DNA of 64,000 nucleotides from Caryophanales bacterium. GTDB taxonomy: Bacteria > Bacillota > Bacilli > Bacillales > Amphibacillaceae. Below, in pieces: positions 18,971-27,653 of the stretch. Below the pieces are notes generated by a model that was not told the origin of the DNA, did not search any database, and saw only the letters and a program-made list of their open reading frames with translations. The position numbers were made by a program, and so were the translations under genes. Where the stretch lies: positions 48,065 to 112,064 of the forward strand of contig JARIBO010000017.1 in NCBI GenBank assembly GCA_029257405.1, in the 5' to 3' direction. Positions within the stretch are counted from its first letter, which is position 1; every line of letters begins with the position of its first letter.

Positions 18971-21403
18971 ATGTTAGTATCATTAAAATGGTTACGAGAT
19001 TACGTCGATTACGGCGAAAAATCAGTAGAAGAAATGAGTACATTATTAACTAAATTAGGTCTTGAAGTTGATGGTGTTGAATATATAGCAAAAGAAAAAA
19101 GTGAAAATATTGTTGCAGGTTATGTAAAAGAAAGTGAACAACACCCCAATGCAGATAAATTAAGCCTATGTCAGGTTGATGTGGGTGAAGAAGAAGACTT
19201 ACAAATTATTTGTGGTGCACCAAATGTAGCTAAAGGACAGAAAGTTGTAGTTGCAAAACCAGGTGCAGTATTACCAGGAAATTTTAAAATTAAAAAAGTT
19301 AAATTACGTGGAATTGAGTCAAATGGAATGATCTGTTCACTTCAAGAACTGAGTGTAGATGAAAAGTTTGTAGCACCTGAATTTGCAGAAGGAATCGTTG
19401 TCTTACCAGAAGATACTGAAATTGGTTCATCAGTTGAAGCATTACTCAATTTAGATGACGTCGTGTTAGATATTGATTTAACACCGAACCGTGCTGATGC
19501 ACTTAATATGTTAGGTGTAGCATATGATGTTTCAACAATGGTTAATTCTCCGGTAAAGTATCCAAATATCAATTTAAATCGGATAGATGAATCTGCAAAG
19601 GATTATATTAATGTATCTGTTGCTGAAGAATCACTTGCACCTTATTATGGTGCGATGATTATTAAAAATGTAAAAATAGCTCCATCACCAATTTGGATGC
19701 AAAATCGTTTACTTGCAGCTGGTATTCGTCCAATTAATAACGTTGTAGATATTACAAACTATGTGTTAATTGAATACGGTCAGCCGTTACATGCGTTTGA
19801 TTATGATTTACTCGGTTCAAAAGAGATTGTGGTAAGACGTGCCAAAAAAGATGAAGTGATAAAAACGTTAGATGGTAAAGAGCGCGTGATGAACGAAGAG
19901 CACATGTTAATTACGAATGGAAAAGAACCAATCGCAATTGCAGGTGTGATGGGTGGTGCGGATTCTGAAGTAAATGATGAAACAACCACTATCTTACTTG
20001 AATCAGCTTATTTTGACCGTAATGTGATTAGAAAAACAGTAAATCACACAGGTTTACGCAGTGAAGCGAGTAACCGGTTTGAAAAAGGTGTTGATCCTAG
20101 CCGTGTACAAGCAGCAGGAGACAGAGCAGCTGCGTTACTTACCGAATATGCAAACGGCGACGTATTAAAAGATACGATAACTTATGATAAATTAGATCTT
20201 TCAGAAGCTGAATTAATGTTAAATACAGAAAAATTAAATTCACGCCTAGGTACAGAAATTAGTAATACAGAAATTGAAGAGATTTTAACAAAACTTGGCT
20301 TTAAGTATACAGCTACAGGTGATGACTATACAGTAAGTATTCCTACAAGACGTTTAGATGTTGTTATATTTGAAGATATGGTTGAAGAAATTGCGCGTAT
20401 TTATGGTTATGATAATATACCTTATACATTACCAGCAAACGCATCTAAACCAGGTCGTCTGTCAGATGCACAACTGTTAAAACGCCAGATTGAAAAATAT
20501 TTAGAAAGTGCTGGTTTAACTGAAACAATTACGTATTCGTTAGTGAATAAAAAACAAACGGAGACACTTTTAAGTCCGGAAGTTAGAGCGGCTGAATATA
20601 TTCCAGTTCCACTTGCGATGCCACTAAGTGAAGATCATCACTACTTAAGATTGAGTCAATTACCAGAACTTTTAAATCGCCTAACACATAATGTCGCACG
20701 TAAACAAGCTGATGTTGCACTTTATGAAACGGGCTCAATATTTTTAAATAAAGAAAAAGATATTCATACCCAACCAGAAGAACAAACAAGAGTTTCTGGT
20801 GCATTAACTGGTATGTGGGTTAATCACAAATGGCAAAGTGAACAAAAAGTAGTCGATTTTTATTTAGTTAAAGGTATTATTGAAGGATTGGCTAACTACT
20901 TATCTATTAACATTGAATTTAAACAAGCAGTAATTGAAGATATGCATCCCGGACGTGCTGCAACCTTGCATGTTAATGGAGATTTAATTGGTTTTCTAGG
21001 TCAAGTCCACCCAAGCTTAGCTAAAGAAAAAGATTTAAAAGAAACATTTGTGTTTGATTTAAATCTATCTTACCTTTTAGAAAATAAACGTCCAGAATTA
21101 CTTTATACGCCAATTCCTAAGTACCCATCAATCCTGCGTGATATTGCTATTGTCGTAGATGAATCAGTGCAGGCAGGGGATATTCAACGAACGATAAAAG
21201 ACGTAGGTGATTCACTTGTTAAACAAGTCGAAGCGTTTGACGTTTATACGGGAGAAGGTTTAGAAGCAAATGAAAAATCAATTGCATTTAATTTACATTA
21301 CCAAGATCCTGAAAAGACTTTAACTGACGCAGAAGTCGATGCATCATTTGAAAAAGTTATTGAAGCGGTAAAAACAAACCATAAGGCAAAGGTAAGAAGT
21401 TAA
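18971..21403 (+). CDS. pheT: Phenylalanyl-tRNA synthetase beta subunit
   Basis: Non-catalytic and editing subunit, 810 residues. Visible modules are the N-terminal tRNA-binding EMAP-like domain (about 40-155; CGAPNVAKGQKVVVA), B3/B4 editing domain (GIRPINNVVDITNYVLIEYGQPLHAFDYD; SEASNRFEKGVD), B5, a catalytic-like core, and the C-terminal anticodon-binding FDX-ACB domain (PKYPSILRDIAIVVDE...FNLHYQDPEKTLTDAEV). Co-transcribed with pheS. Confidence 0.97.
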   Translation: MLVSLKWLRDYVDYGEKSVEEMSTLLTKLGLEVDGVEYIAKEKSENIVAGYVKESEQHPNADKLSLCQVDVGEEEDLQIICGAPNVAKGQKVVVAKPGAVLPGNFKIKKVKLRGIESNGMICSLQELSVDEKFVAPEFAEGIVVLPEDTEIGSSVEALLNLDDVVLDIDLTPNRADALNMLGVAYDVSTMVNSPVKYPNINLNRIDESAKDYINVSVAEESLAPYYGAMIIKNVKIAPSPIWMQNRLLAAGIRPINNVVDITNYVLIEYGQPLHAFDYDLLGSKEIVVRRAKKDEVIKTLDGKERVMNEEHMLITNGKEPIAIAGVMGGADSEVNDETTTILLESAYFDRNVIRKTVNHTGLRSEASNRFEKGVDPSRVQAAGDRAAALLTEYANGDVLKDTITYDKLDLSEAELMLNTEKLNSRLGTEISNTEIEEILTKLGFKYTATGDDYTVSIPTRRLDVVIFEDMVEEIARIYGYDNIPYTLPANASKPGRLSDAQLLKRQIEKYLESAGLTETITYSLVNKKQTETLLSPEVRAAEYIPVPLAMPLSEDHHYLRLSQLPELLNRLTHNVARKQADVALYETGSIFLNKEKDIHTQPEEQTRVSGALTGMWVNHKWQSEQKVVDFYLVKGIIEGLANYLSINIEFKQAVIEDMHPGRAATLHVNGDLIGFLGQVHPSLAKEKDLKETFVFDLNLSYLLENKRPELLYTPIPKYPSILRDIAIVVDESVQAGDIQRTIKDVGDSLVKQVEAFDVYTGEGLEANEKSIAFNLHYQDPEKTLTDAEVDASFEKVIEAVKTNHKAKVRS

Positions 21404-21415
21404 ATAGCTAGAAAG

Positions 21416-21456
21416 TAAGGTAACTAAATCAATTTTGATTTAGTTACCTTATTTTA
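21416..21456 (+). terminator. Terminator after pheT
   Basis: AAGGTAACTAAATC/GATTTAGTTACCTT is a perfect 14-base stem followed by ATTTTAATT. Confidence 0.85.
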
Positions 21457-21599
21457 ATTAAATTATAATGAATTTTAGCATATAAAAAGCAGGTTTAAAT
21501 AAGTTGTAAATTATGCTAACATTAAACTAATAGAATGTGTAAAAAACATACGGATTAACTTCACTAACATTATAAATAAAGAAAAGAGGTGAATAATTC

Positions 21600-22121
21600 A
21601 TGAAAAAATATATTATATGGATTAGTCTGTTTTCAATCTTTTTAGTAGTTAGTGCGTGTAGTAATAATACAAATGAAAATACTGAAAAAACAGAACCTAC
21701 TAATGGTTATTCAGTAGAAGAAAAAGAGGATTCCTTAACAGAAGATGAAGCTGAAAATTGGATAGGCGCAGGTGTTCATCATAAAAAAATAGATTCTGAA
21801 ACAATTGAAATTGAAACAACTGATAATAAAGAATTGTATGGACTATCTGAATCTGCAAAAGAAGACTTGAATAAAATTGAAGAAGATTCTGAAATTTCAT
21901 ATTTATATCAGCATCATACAGAAAAGAAACATCCAGTCATCCAATCTATAAAAGATGTGGATTATGATTGGGACTCTCATCACGATCAAAAACATAAGTT
22001 TGATGAACATTACCATAATCATATTCAAGAACATCACAAAGAAGATCAAAATCATCATAAAGAAAATAAAAAACAAGAGCATCACAAAGAAGATGGCGAA
22101 AAACACCATCACAATAACTAG
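21600..22121 (+). CDS. Histidine-rich lipoprotein of unknown function
   Basis: Predicted membrane-anchored lipoprotein. The signal peptide MKKYIIWISLFSIFLVVSAC ends in a lipobox (VSAC), giving Cys20 as the acylated residue. An acidic spacer follows, then a small region YSVEEKEDSLTEDEAENWIGAGVHH. The last 60 or so residues are dominated by His mixed with Glu, Lys and Asp (EHHKEDQNHHKENKKQEHHKED), a composition typical of metal-buffering tails. No domain family was recognised. It is monocistronic, bounded by terminators, with AAGAGGTG before the ATG. Metal binding is inferred only from composition. Confidence 0.75.
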   Translation: MKKYIIWISLFSIFLVVSACSNNTNENTEKTEPTNGYSVEEKEDSLTEDEAENWIGAGVHHKKIDSETIEIETTDNKELYGLSESAKEDLNKIEEDSEISYLYQHHTEKKHPVIQSIKDVDYDWDSHHDQKHKFDEHYHNHIQEHHKEDQNHHKENKKQEHHKEDGEKHHHNN

Positions 22122-22134
22122 GAGCTAAAACTTA

Positions 22135-22172
22135 AATACCCAATATTTTTTATGAAATATTGGGTATTTTTA
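22135..22172 (+). terminator. Terminator after the His-rich lipoprotein gene
   Basis: AATACCCAATATTT/AAATATTGGGTATT is followed by TTT. Confidence 0.88.
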
Positions 22173-22217
22173 TCTTAAAAATGTAATATAGAAATAAAAA
22201 GAAAAGTAGGTGTTATA

Positions 22218-22367
22218 ATGAAGTTTGTTTCTTTTAATGCAATGACAAATAAAGGCTTAGATAAAAAAGTGAATAATTTTCTTAGTAATCATTCAGATAT
22301 AGAAGTAATAGATATTAAATATGCAGCAAGTATTGGTTTTATGTATGCGGCAATTTTATATCGCTAA
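22218..22367 (+). CDS. Small 49-residue protein, Cse60/DUF2758-like
   Basis: Absent from the ORF track because it is short. It runs MKFVSFNAMTNKGLDKKVNNFLSNH...IEVIDIKYAASIGFMYAAILYR. The pattern of a short strand, helix (KKVNNFL), then a VxDIKY strand and a final hydrophobic strand resembles the small Cse60/DUF2758 proteins of Bacillales. AAGTAGGTG lies before the ATG and a clean terminator follows the stop, supporting a real one-gene unit. The function is unknown. Confidence 0.6.
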   Translation: MKFVSFNAMTNKGLDKKVNNFLSNHSDIEVIDIKYAASIGFMYAAILYR

Positions 22368-22386
22368 AATAAGTATAATTCATAAG

Positions 22387-22416
22387 AAAGCACCTCTAAA
22401 ATTTAGAGGTGCTTTT
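22387..22416. terminator. Bidirectional terminator
   Basis: AAAGCACCTCTAAA/TTTAGAGGTGCTTTT has T runs on both strands. It serves the small ORF on the plus strand and ohrR on the minus strand. Confidence 0.88.
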
Positions 22417-22428
22417 ATATATAGAATT

Positions 22429-22875
22429 TTAAATGTCAGAAGGTTCTCTGGTTTTTAATTTTTGTTTTAAGTCGTTTAATCGGATCATAAGCTCTTCATA
22501 CTCAGTTAAACTAATATTACATCGTTCAATTTCTTTTAATACTTTTTGTGTAATAATGCTTTTTTCATTATAAGCTTTTTCTTCAAGTAAAATATAAACT
22601 TTACGCTCATCCTCTTTAGAACGTTCTTTACGCAACCAGCCATTTTCTTGCATCCGGTTAATCATCGGTGTAAGTGTCCCTGTACCGAGATTGACTTGTT
22701 CGCCTAACTCTTTCATCGTGATTTCGTCACGCTCCCATAATGCTAATAAAACTAAGTATTGAGGGTAAGTTAGACCGAACGGTTTTAAAACACTTTTATA
22801 TAGTTTTGTGAACTCAGCTGACGTTTCATAAACAGCAAAACAAAGTTGTTTATCAAGCGTGAGAAAATCTTTCAT
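22429..22875 (-). CDS. ohrR: MarR-family organic peroxide sensor OhrR
   Basis: Winged-helix repressor that senses organic hydroperoxides through a reactive N-terminal cysteine. The diagnostic LDKQLCFAVYE carries that Cys, followed by LTYPQYLVLLALWE and the recognition-helix/wing segment LGTGTLTPMINRMQENGWLRKERSKEDERKV. A single Cys in the sensing position suggests the 1-Cys type, though another Cys (RCNIS) is present near the C-terminus. The ATG overlaps the gpx stop (TGATG); a GTG one codon earlier is also possible. It is last gene of the ohrA-gpx-ohrR operon. Confidence 0.88.
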   Translation of the reverse strand: MKDFLTLDKQLCFAVYETSAEFTKLYKSVLKPFGLTYPQYLVLLALWERDEITMKELGEQVNLGTGTLTPMINRMQENGWLRKERSKEDERKVYILLEEKAYNEKSIITQKVLKEIERCNISLTEYEELMIRLNDLKQKLKTREPSDI

Positions 22876-23348
22876 CACATAAGCTCTTCCAAATCTTTTT
22901 TCATTTTTTCTGGATTAGTTTGAGGTGCGTAACGTTTTACGACTTCACCATGACGATCTACTAGAAACTTTGTGAAATTCCATTTAATTTTATTAGATAA
23001 CATACCTTGCTTTTCAGATACTAAATGCTCAAATAACGGTTCTGCATTATCTCCATTGACATCAACTTTTGCAAGCATTGGGAATGTCACACCATAGTTG
23101 ATTTGACAAAATTCTGTTGTTTCACCAGCATCATCGAACTCTTGGTTAAATTGATCGCTCGGAAAACCAAGAATCACCAGTCCTTTATCACTATACTCTT
23201 CATATAATGCTTGTAAATCTCCAAATTGTGATGCAAATCCACATTTGCTTGCTGTATTAACAATAATAAGCGGTTGTCCTTTATATTCGTTTAAAGATAA
23301 CGTATCCCCATTAGTTTTTTTTACTTCAAAATCATAAACAGATACCAT
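22875..23348 (-). CDS. Glutathione peroxidase-family thiol peroxidase
   Basis: Cysteine-type GPx, likely thioredoxin-dependent, reducing peroxides. The catalytic Cys lies in NTASKCGFASQF, the conserved GFPSDQF follows, and WNFTKFLVDRHGEVVKRYAP carries the Trp and Asn of the tetrad. 157 residues is normal. AGGAGG precedes the ATG. Its location between ohrA and ohrR points to shared induction by organic hydroperoxides. Confidence 0.92.
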   Translation of the reverse strand: MVSVYDFEVKKTNGDTLSLNEYKGQPLIIVNTASKCGFASQFGDLQALYEEYSDKGLVILGFPSDQFNQEFDDAGETTEFCQINYGVTFPMLAKVDVNGDNAEPLFEHLVSEKQGMLSNKIKWNFTKFLVDRHGEVVKRYAPQTNPEKMKKDLEELM

Positions 23349-23362
23349 TTTAATTCCTCCTT

Positions 23363-23782
23363 TTAATTTGTAATAACTTCAACTTCAACATTTCCATTAA
23401 TTGCTTTAGAATAAGGACAGTAATTATGTGCCTTATGTGCATATTCTAAAGCGACTTCTTGTTCAACACCTTCAATTGTTACTTCAAGTTTAACACCTAA
23501 TTTAACACCACCGTCTTCTTTATCAGAATAAAGTGATACCGTTGCAATGACTTCGCTACTCTTATATTCAATTTTATCCTTATCTAAAATTAATTCAAGT
23601 GCACTATTAAAACAAGCGCTATATCCTGCTGCAAATAATTGTTCAGGATTTGATGCTGTTGTAGTTTCACCGCCAAGAGCTTTGGGTTTTGCTACGTCTA
23701 AATAAAAAATATTATCTGGTGATGAAACAGATCCATCACGTCCACCTGTATTAGTAATTGTAGTTTCAAAAAGAGCTTTCAT
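23363..23782 (-). CDS. ohrA: Organic hydroperoxide resistance protein (Ohr/OsmC family)
   Basis: Ohr-subfamily peroxidase that detoxifies fatty-acid hydroperoxides. The two redox cysteines are present: one in GYSACFNSAL and one in HNYCPYSKA. The N-terminal TGGRDGSVSSPD segment is the usual Ohr signature. 139 residues matches the family. It is first gene of the unit, behind a promoter whose spacer contains a palindrome fitting an OhrR operator. Confidence 0.92.
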   Translation of the reverse strand: MKALFETTITNTGGRDGSVSSPDNIFYLDVAKPKALGGETTTASNPEQLFAAGYSACFNSALELILDKDKIEYKSSEVIATVSLYSDKEDGGVKLGVKLEVTIEGVEQEVALEYAHKAHNYCPYSKAINGNVEVEVITN

Positions 23783-23819
23783 TTAAATTCCCCATTTCTT
23801 TTAAGTTGTGCATGATTTA

Positions 23820-23848
23820 ATCTTACACGATGTAATTGGTAATTACAA
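23820..23848 (-). promoter_or_regulatory. ohrA promoter with OhrR-like operator
   Basis: On the minus strand TTGTAA and TAAGAT are 17 bases apart. The palindrome TGTAATTACCAATTACA (23831-23847) overlaps the -35 and spacer and resembles known OhrR boxes. A repressor bound there would block polymerase. Confidence 0.65.
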
Positions 23849-23909
23849 TTTTAAAGCATTTATAATTCAGTTTTATATTAATTAATTCTTAAGTATTAGA
23901 TAATAAAAC

Positions 23910-23944
23910 AAAAAAGCATAGAATTATTTTCTATGCTTTTTTTA
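23910..23944. terminator. Terminator between selO and ohrA
   Basis: AAAAAAGCATAGAA/TTCTATGCTTTTTTT is symmetric. On the minus strand it terminates the selO transcript. Confidence 0.8.
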
Positions 23945-23945
23945 T

Positions 23946-25373
23946 TTAAGTTCCACAATAGGTTTTATAAGAATCATCGCGTCTATCATCAGGAAATATA
24001 TATGCAAGTTGTTTTTCATTATATTCATATGGATTTTTAATTAGTGATAATAACTCATTTAGTTTTGTTTTATCACCGGTAGTTTCAACTTCTTCAATCG
24101 CTTCTTCCACAAGGTAATTTCTTGGTATCATAGCGGGATTAACTTGTTTCATTCGTTTAATTGAGCTGTCTAAATTAGGCGTAATTATTTCAATCCATTG
24201 TTCATACCATGCATTTAATTTGATTGAAGTAGTTAAATTTAAAGCTAGTTTGTCTTGAAGAGTAAGGGCTCTAAAAGTTTCTGTGAAATCGCGTTTTTCT
24301 TCTTCCATAATTGCAAACAAGTCACTGACAAGGTCTAAATTTTTAGGACTTCGTTCAGTTAAACCAATTTTTTTGAGTAAACCTTCTTGAAAATAATGTT
24401 CAAATAAATCTTTATACTTATTAAGTTCTGTTTTAGCGAGAGTTAAAGCTTCATCTTCGTCTTGTGAAAAAAGGGGAAGTATCGCTTCAGCAAAACGGGT
24501 TAAGTTCCAAGCGCCAATATTTGGTTGTTGATTATAAGCATAACGTCCTTGTTGGTCGATTGAACTAAAGACTTGATTACTTTTATACGTATCAAGAAAT
24601 GCACATGGTCCATAATCAATTGTTTCACCACTAATTGTCATATTATCTGTATTCATAACACCATGAATAAAACCAATAATTTGCCATTTAGCAATTAGCT
24701 TAGCTTGATTTTTAATGACAGTTTTAAATAAACTAAGGTAAGGTGACGCTGTCTGAAGTAAATGAGGATAATGTTTGTTAATTGCATAATCAGCAAGTGC
24801 TTGCACGTCTTTTAATTTACCGTAGTAACTAGCATATTGAAAAGTACCAACGCGTAAATGGCTCGAAGCGACTCTTACAACTAGTGCACCACGTTCCATT
24901 CTCGTTCTTAAAACACGCTTACCTGTTTCAATAACAGCAAGACTCCTTGTAGTCGGAATATTTAATTGGTGCATGGCTTCACTTATAATATATTCACGCA
25001 ACATTGGCCCAAGAGTAGCCATACCATCACCACCACGTGAAAATGGGGTAGGTCCACTTCCTTTCAACTGTAAATCTGATCCATTAGGAAGCTCACCTAA
25101 TAATATAGCACGACCGTCTCCAAGCATGGTTAAATGTCCAAATTGATGACCCATATAACTCTGGGCAATCGGAGTTAACCCGCTAGTGTCAGTACCTGAA
25201 AGAAGATTAAGGCCTTCAGGGGATAAAAGATAATCTGTATCTAAATTCAACTGTTTAGCATATTCTTTATTAAAGATTGTATATTTTGGTTCAATGGTAG
25301 ATGTAGGAAAAACACTTTTATAAAAAAGAGTAGGTAAGGTTAAATAATCACTTTTAGAGAGAAATGTATACAT
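23946..25373 (-). CDS. selO: Protein adenylyltransferase SelO (YdiU/UPF0061)
   Basis: Pseudokinase-fold enzyme that AMPylates Ser, Thr or Tyr of target proteins, linked to redox stress. The recognisable core is QSYMGHQFGHLTMLGDGRAILLGE, LQLKGSGPTPFSRGGDGMATLGPMLREYIISEAMH, VIETGKRVLRTRMERGALVVRVASSHLRVGTF, and VMNTDNMTISGETIDYGPCAFLD (metal/catalytic segment). The ORF track starts 16 residues earlier, but AAAGGA sits eight to nine bases before this ATG. At 475 residues it is the usual length. Confidence 0.92.
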   Translation of the reverse strand: MYTFLSKSDYLTLPTLFYKSVFPTSTIEPKYTIFNKEYAKQLNLDTDYLLSPEGLNLLSGTDTSGLTPIAQSYMGHQFGHLTMLGDGRAILLGELPNGSDLQLKGSGPTPFSRGGDGMATLGPMLREYIISEAMHQLNIPTTRSLAVIETGKRVLRTRMERGALVVRVASSHLRVGTFQYASYYGKLKDVQALADYAINKHYPHLLQTASPYLSLFKTVIKNQAKLIAKWQIIGFIHGVMNTDNMTISGETIDYGPCAFLDTYKSNQVFSSIDQQGRYAYNQQPNIGAWNLTRFAEAILPLFSQDEDEALTLAKTELNKYKDLFEHYFQEGLLKKIGLTERSPKNLDLVSDLFAIMEEEKRDFTETFRALTLQDKLALNLTTSIKLNAWYEQWIEIITPNLDSSIKRMKQVNPAMIPRNYLVEEAIEEVETTGDKTKLNELLSLIKNPYEYNEKQLAYIFPDDRRDDSYKTYCGT

Positions 25374-25444
25374 ACAATCATTCCTTTTTAAATTATTTGT
25401 TAGTCCAATTTTAACATACAATGTTTATGAAAATTTAATATTTG

Positions 25445-25491
25445 AATTAAAAAAACCTATCAATTAGGTTTGATCCTAAAAGATAGGTTAA
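25445..25491 (-). terminator. Terminator after the acetate symporter gene
   Basis: AACCTATC...GATAGGTT has an inner AGG/CCT stem. Read on the minus strand it ends in a run of seven Ts. Confidence 0.85.
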
Positions 25492-25499
25492 ATATAAAC

Positions 25500-27053
25500 T
25501 TAATGTGATGAATCTTGAACAGATATTCCTGTATGAGCTTTAACTCTAATTTCATTATAAATAACATTATTTTGAGCAACGTTATGTTTCTTAGCAGAAA
25601 GGACTGATGCTAAGTAACCGACTAAAAATCCAAGTGGAATTGTAATAATTGCTGGTACAGCTAAGTTAACAAGTGGATCACCAACAAAGATTGCAGCACC
25701 TTCAACCGGACTCCAGAAGTTTGGTCCCATTACTCCTAAAATTAATGATGAAATAACACCAGTTAAAATAACAGCAACAGCTCCTGTAGAGTTAAATCCT
25801 CTCCAGTAAATTGTATAAAGAATAACCGGTAAGTTAGCAGATGCACCGATACTAAACGCAAATGAAACTAAAAATGAAACGTTTAAACTTTGAGCAAATA
25901 AAGCTAAAAATATTGAAATAACAGCAATCGAGATGGATCCAATTCGTGCAGCTAATACTTGTTGTTTTTGTGTTAGTTTACCATCTTTTATAATTTCACC
26001 ATAAATATCATGTGAAATAGCAGAAGCACCCGTTAAAACAAGTCCTGAAACAACCGCTAGAATCGTAGCAAATGCAACAGCTGAGATGAATGACATTAAG
26101 ACGTCACCACCTAAAAATTCAGCAAGTAATGGAGCTGCTGTATTACCTGCAGAACTTTCTGCCATTATACTATCAACACCAACTAAATGTAATGCACCTA
26201 ACCCTAAGAAAATTGTCATTGAAAAGAATATAGTTGTAATCCAAGTCGTCCATTTAATTGAAGAACGAGCTGTTTTTGCGTCTTTTACTGTAAAGAATCG
26301 CATTAAAATATGTGGCAAACCGGATGTACCTAAGACGAGTGCCATCATCATGGAGACGGAGTCGAGTGTACTTGTGTATTTCATCCCTGGAACTAAGTAT
26401 TCTTCACCATGATCGTTTGCAATTGTGTCAAACATATTCATAATGGAAAAATCAAACTGAGCAAATACTAGAACAGCAAGTAATCCTGTACCAAAGAGTA
26501 ATAATCCAGCTTTAATAATTTGAACCCATGAAGTTGCTGTCATACCCCCGAATAAAACATATGTAGTCATCATAATTCCAACAATTAAAACAGCTAACCA
26601 ATAATCAATTCCGAATAATAATTTAATAAGTGCGCCTGCTCCAACTAACTGTGCAATCATGTATAAAATAACGATGACAATTGTTCCAAATGCAGCTGCA
26701 CCACGTACACGTTTTTCATTGAAACGTGCAGTTAACATGTCTGCAAGTGTATATCTACCAAGATTACGCATTGGTTCAGCAATAATATAAAGTAAAACTA
26801 AATTTGCAACAACATACCCAACAGAGAAGAAAAATCCGTCAAATCCTGTAAGAGCTATTGCACCTGAAACTCCAAGGAATGCAGCAGCTGATAAATAGTC
26901 ACCAGCAATAGCAAATCCGTTTTGCCATCCTTTGAGCCCACCACCTGCAGTATAAAAATCACTTGCTGAAGATGTTCTTTTAGAAGCAATATAAGTTACA
27001 ACTAAAGTTAAACCAACAATACCTAAGAAAAAACTAACTGTAACAAAGCTCAT
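25500..27053 (-). CDS. actP: Cation/acetate symporter (SSS family, ActP-like)
   Basis: Sodium:solute symporter family membrane protein for uptake of acetate or other short monocarboxylates. It has 517 residues with about 13 hydrophobic segments. Characteristic motifs are ASDFYTAGGGLKGWQNGFAIAGDYLSAAAFLG near the N-terminus and DPLVNLAVPAIITIPLGFLVGYLAS near the C-terminus. The start overlaps the upstream DUF485 gene by four bases, the normal yjcH-actP arrangement. Substrate is assigned from that pairing. Confidence 0.9.
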   Translation of the reverse strand: MSFVTVSFFLGIVGLTLVVTYIASKRTSSASDFYTAGGGLKGWQNGFAIAGDYLSAAAFLGVSGAIALTGFDGFFFSVGYVVANLVLLYIIAEPMRNLGRYTLADMLTARFNEKRVRGAAAFGTIVIVILYMIAQLVGAGALIKLLFGIDYWLAVLIVGIMMTTYVLFGGMTATSWVQIIKAGLLLFGTGLLAVLVFAQFDFSIMNMFDTIANDHGEEYLVPGMKYTSTLDSVSMMMALVLGTSGLPHILMRFFTVKDAKTARSSIKWTTWITTIFFSMTIFLGLGALHLVGVDSIMAESSAGNTAAPLLAEFLGGDVLMSFISAVAFATILAVVSGLVLTGASAISHDIYGEIIKDGKLTQKQQVLAARIGSISIAVISIFLALFAQSLNVSFLVSFAFSIGASANLPVILYTIYWRGFNSTGAVAVILTGVISSLILGVMGPNFWSPVEGAAIFVGDPLVNLAVPAIITIPLGFLVGYLASVLSAKKHNVAQNNVIYNEIRVKAHTGISVQDSSH

Positions 27054-27397
27054 TTATTTTCACCTCTAGATTCATATTCTGCTATAACTTGTGCAGCTTG
27101 TTTATCAAATGAATTTGCTTTTCTAATATAGATTGTGCAAAGTACAACTGTCATAATAAATAGAGCAGCAGAATATATCCAAACACCTGTTATATTACCA
27201 ATAACTTTTTGTTCTAGAACAGGAGTAAACGCAAGGATAGGTAAAAGAATATAAAAGATTAAAAATGCGCCTGTTACTGAGAAAAGAAACCGATTCTTTT
27301 TTCTTACAAAATGATTAAATTTTTCCATTTGTTCTATTTCTGAATAATTCTTACTTGTCCATTCCTTTGGTTTGAAACTGTCGTTATCATTTTTCAT
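27050..27397 (-). CDS. DUF485 membrane protein (YjcH-like)
   Basis: A 115-residue protein with two membrane segments (FLFSVTGAFLIFYILLPILAF and GVWIYSAALFIMTVVLCTIYI), the DUF485 layout. Members are encoded immediately upstream of acetate symporters and are thought to accompany them. GGAAGGAA-type ribosome site precedes the ATG. It is translationally coupled to actP. Confidence 0.88.
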   Translation of the reverse strand: MKNDNDSFKPKEWTSKNYSEIEQMEKFNHFVRKKNRFLFSVTGAFLIFYILLPILAFTPVLEQKVIGNITGVWIYSAALFIMTVVLCTIYIRKANSFDKQAAQVIAEYESRGENK

Positions 27398-27528
27398 TTG
27401 AAAATTCCTTCCTCAATTTAAGCTATAATAAGAATGCATCTCGTATTCTATATGAAAAAAATAATAATACAGAATAATAATATACAATGACTAAAAACAG
27501 GTTTTAAATGTCGTTATTTTCGCTTTAA

Positions 27529-27542
27529 GAAAGCGTTTTAAT
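27529..27542 (+). promoter_or_regulatory. Cre-like site in the divergent yjcH-actP / aldo-keto reductase gap
   Basis: The 256-base gap 27398-27653 holds AGAAAGCGTTTTAA, which matches the CcpA cre consensus TGWAANCGNTNWCA at 12 of 14 positions. It lies within the inverted repeat CGCTTTAAGAAAGCG. Carbon repression of an acetate symporter would be logical. Nothing else clear was seen in the gap. Confidence 0.4.
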
Positions 27543-27653
27543 AAATTGTTATAGAACATGATTTAATAAAAGATTTAAATAAGTTGTTTATTGAATCTTT
27601 TTTTATAAAATTAAAATGTTATGATGAATATATGAAGGAAAGGAGAGGGTATT

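Noticed and set aside
21903-22112. Hydrophobic Met/Phe-rich ORF on the minus strand
   Set aside because: Exact antisense shadow of the His-rich tail of the lipoprotein gene; His and Glu codons read backwards give Met, Phe and Leu.
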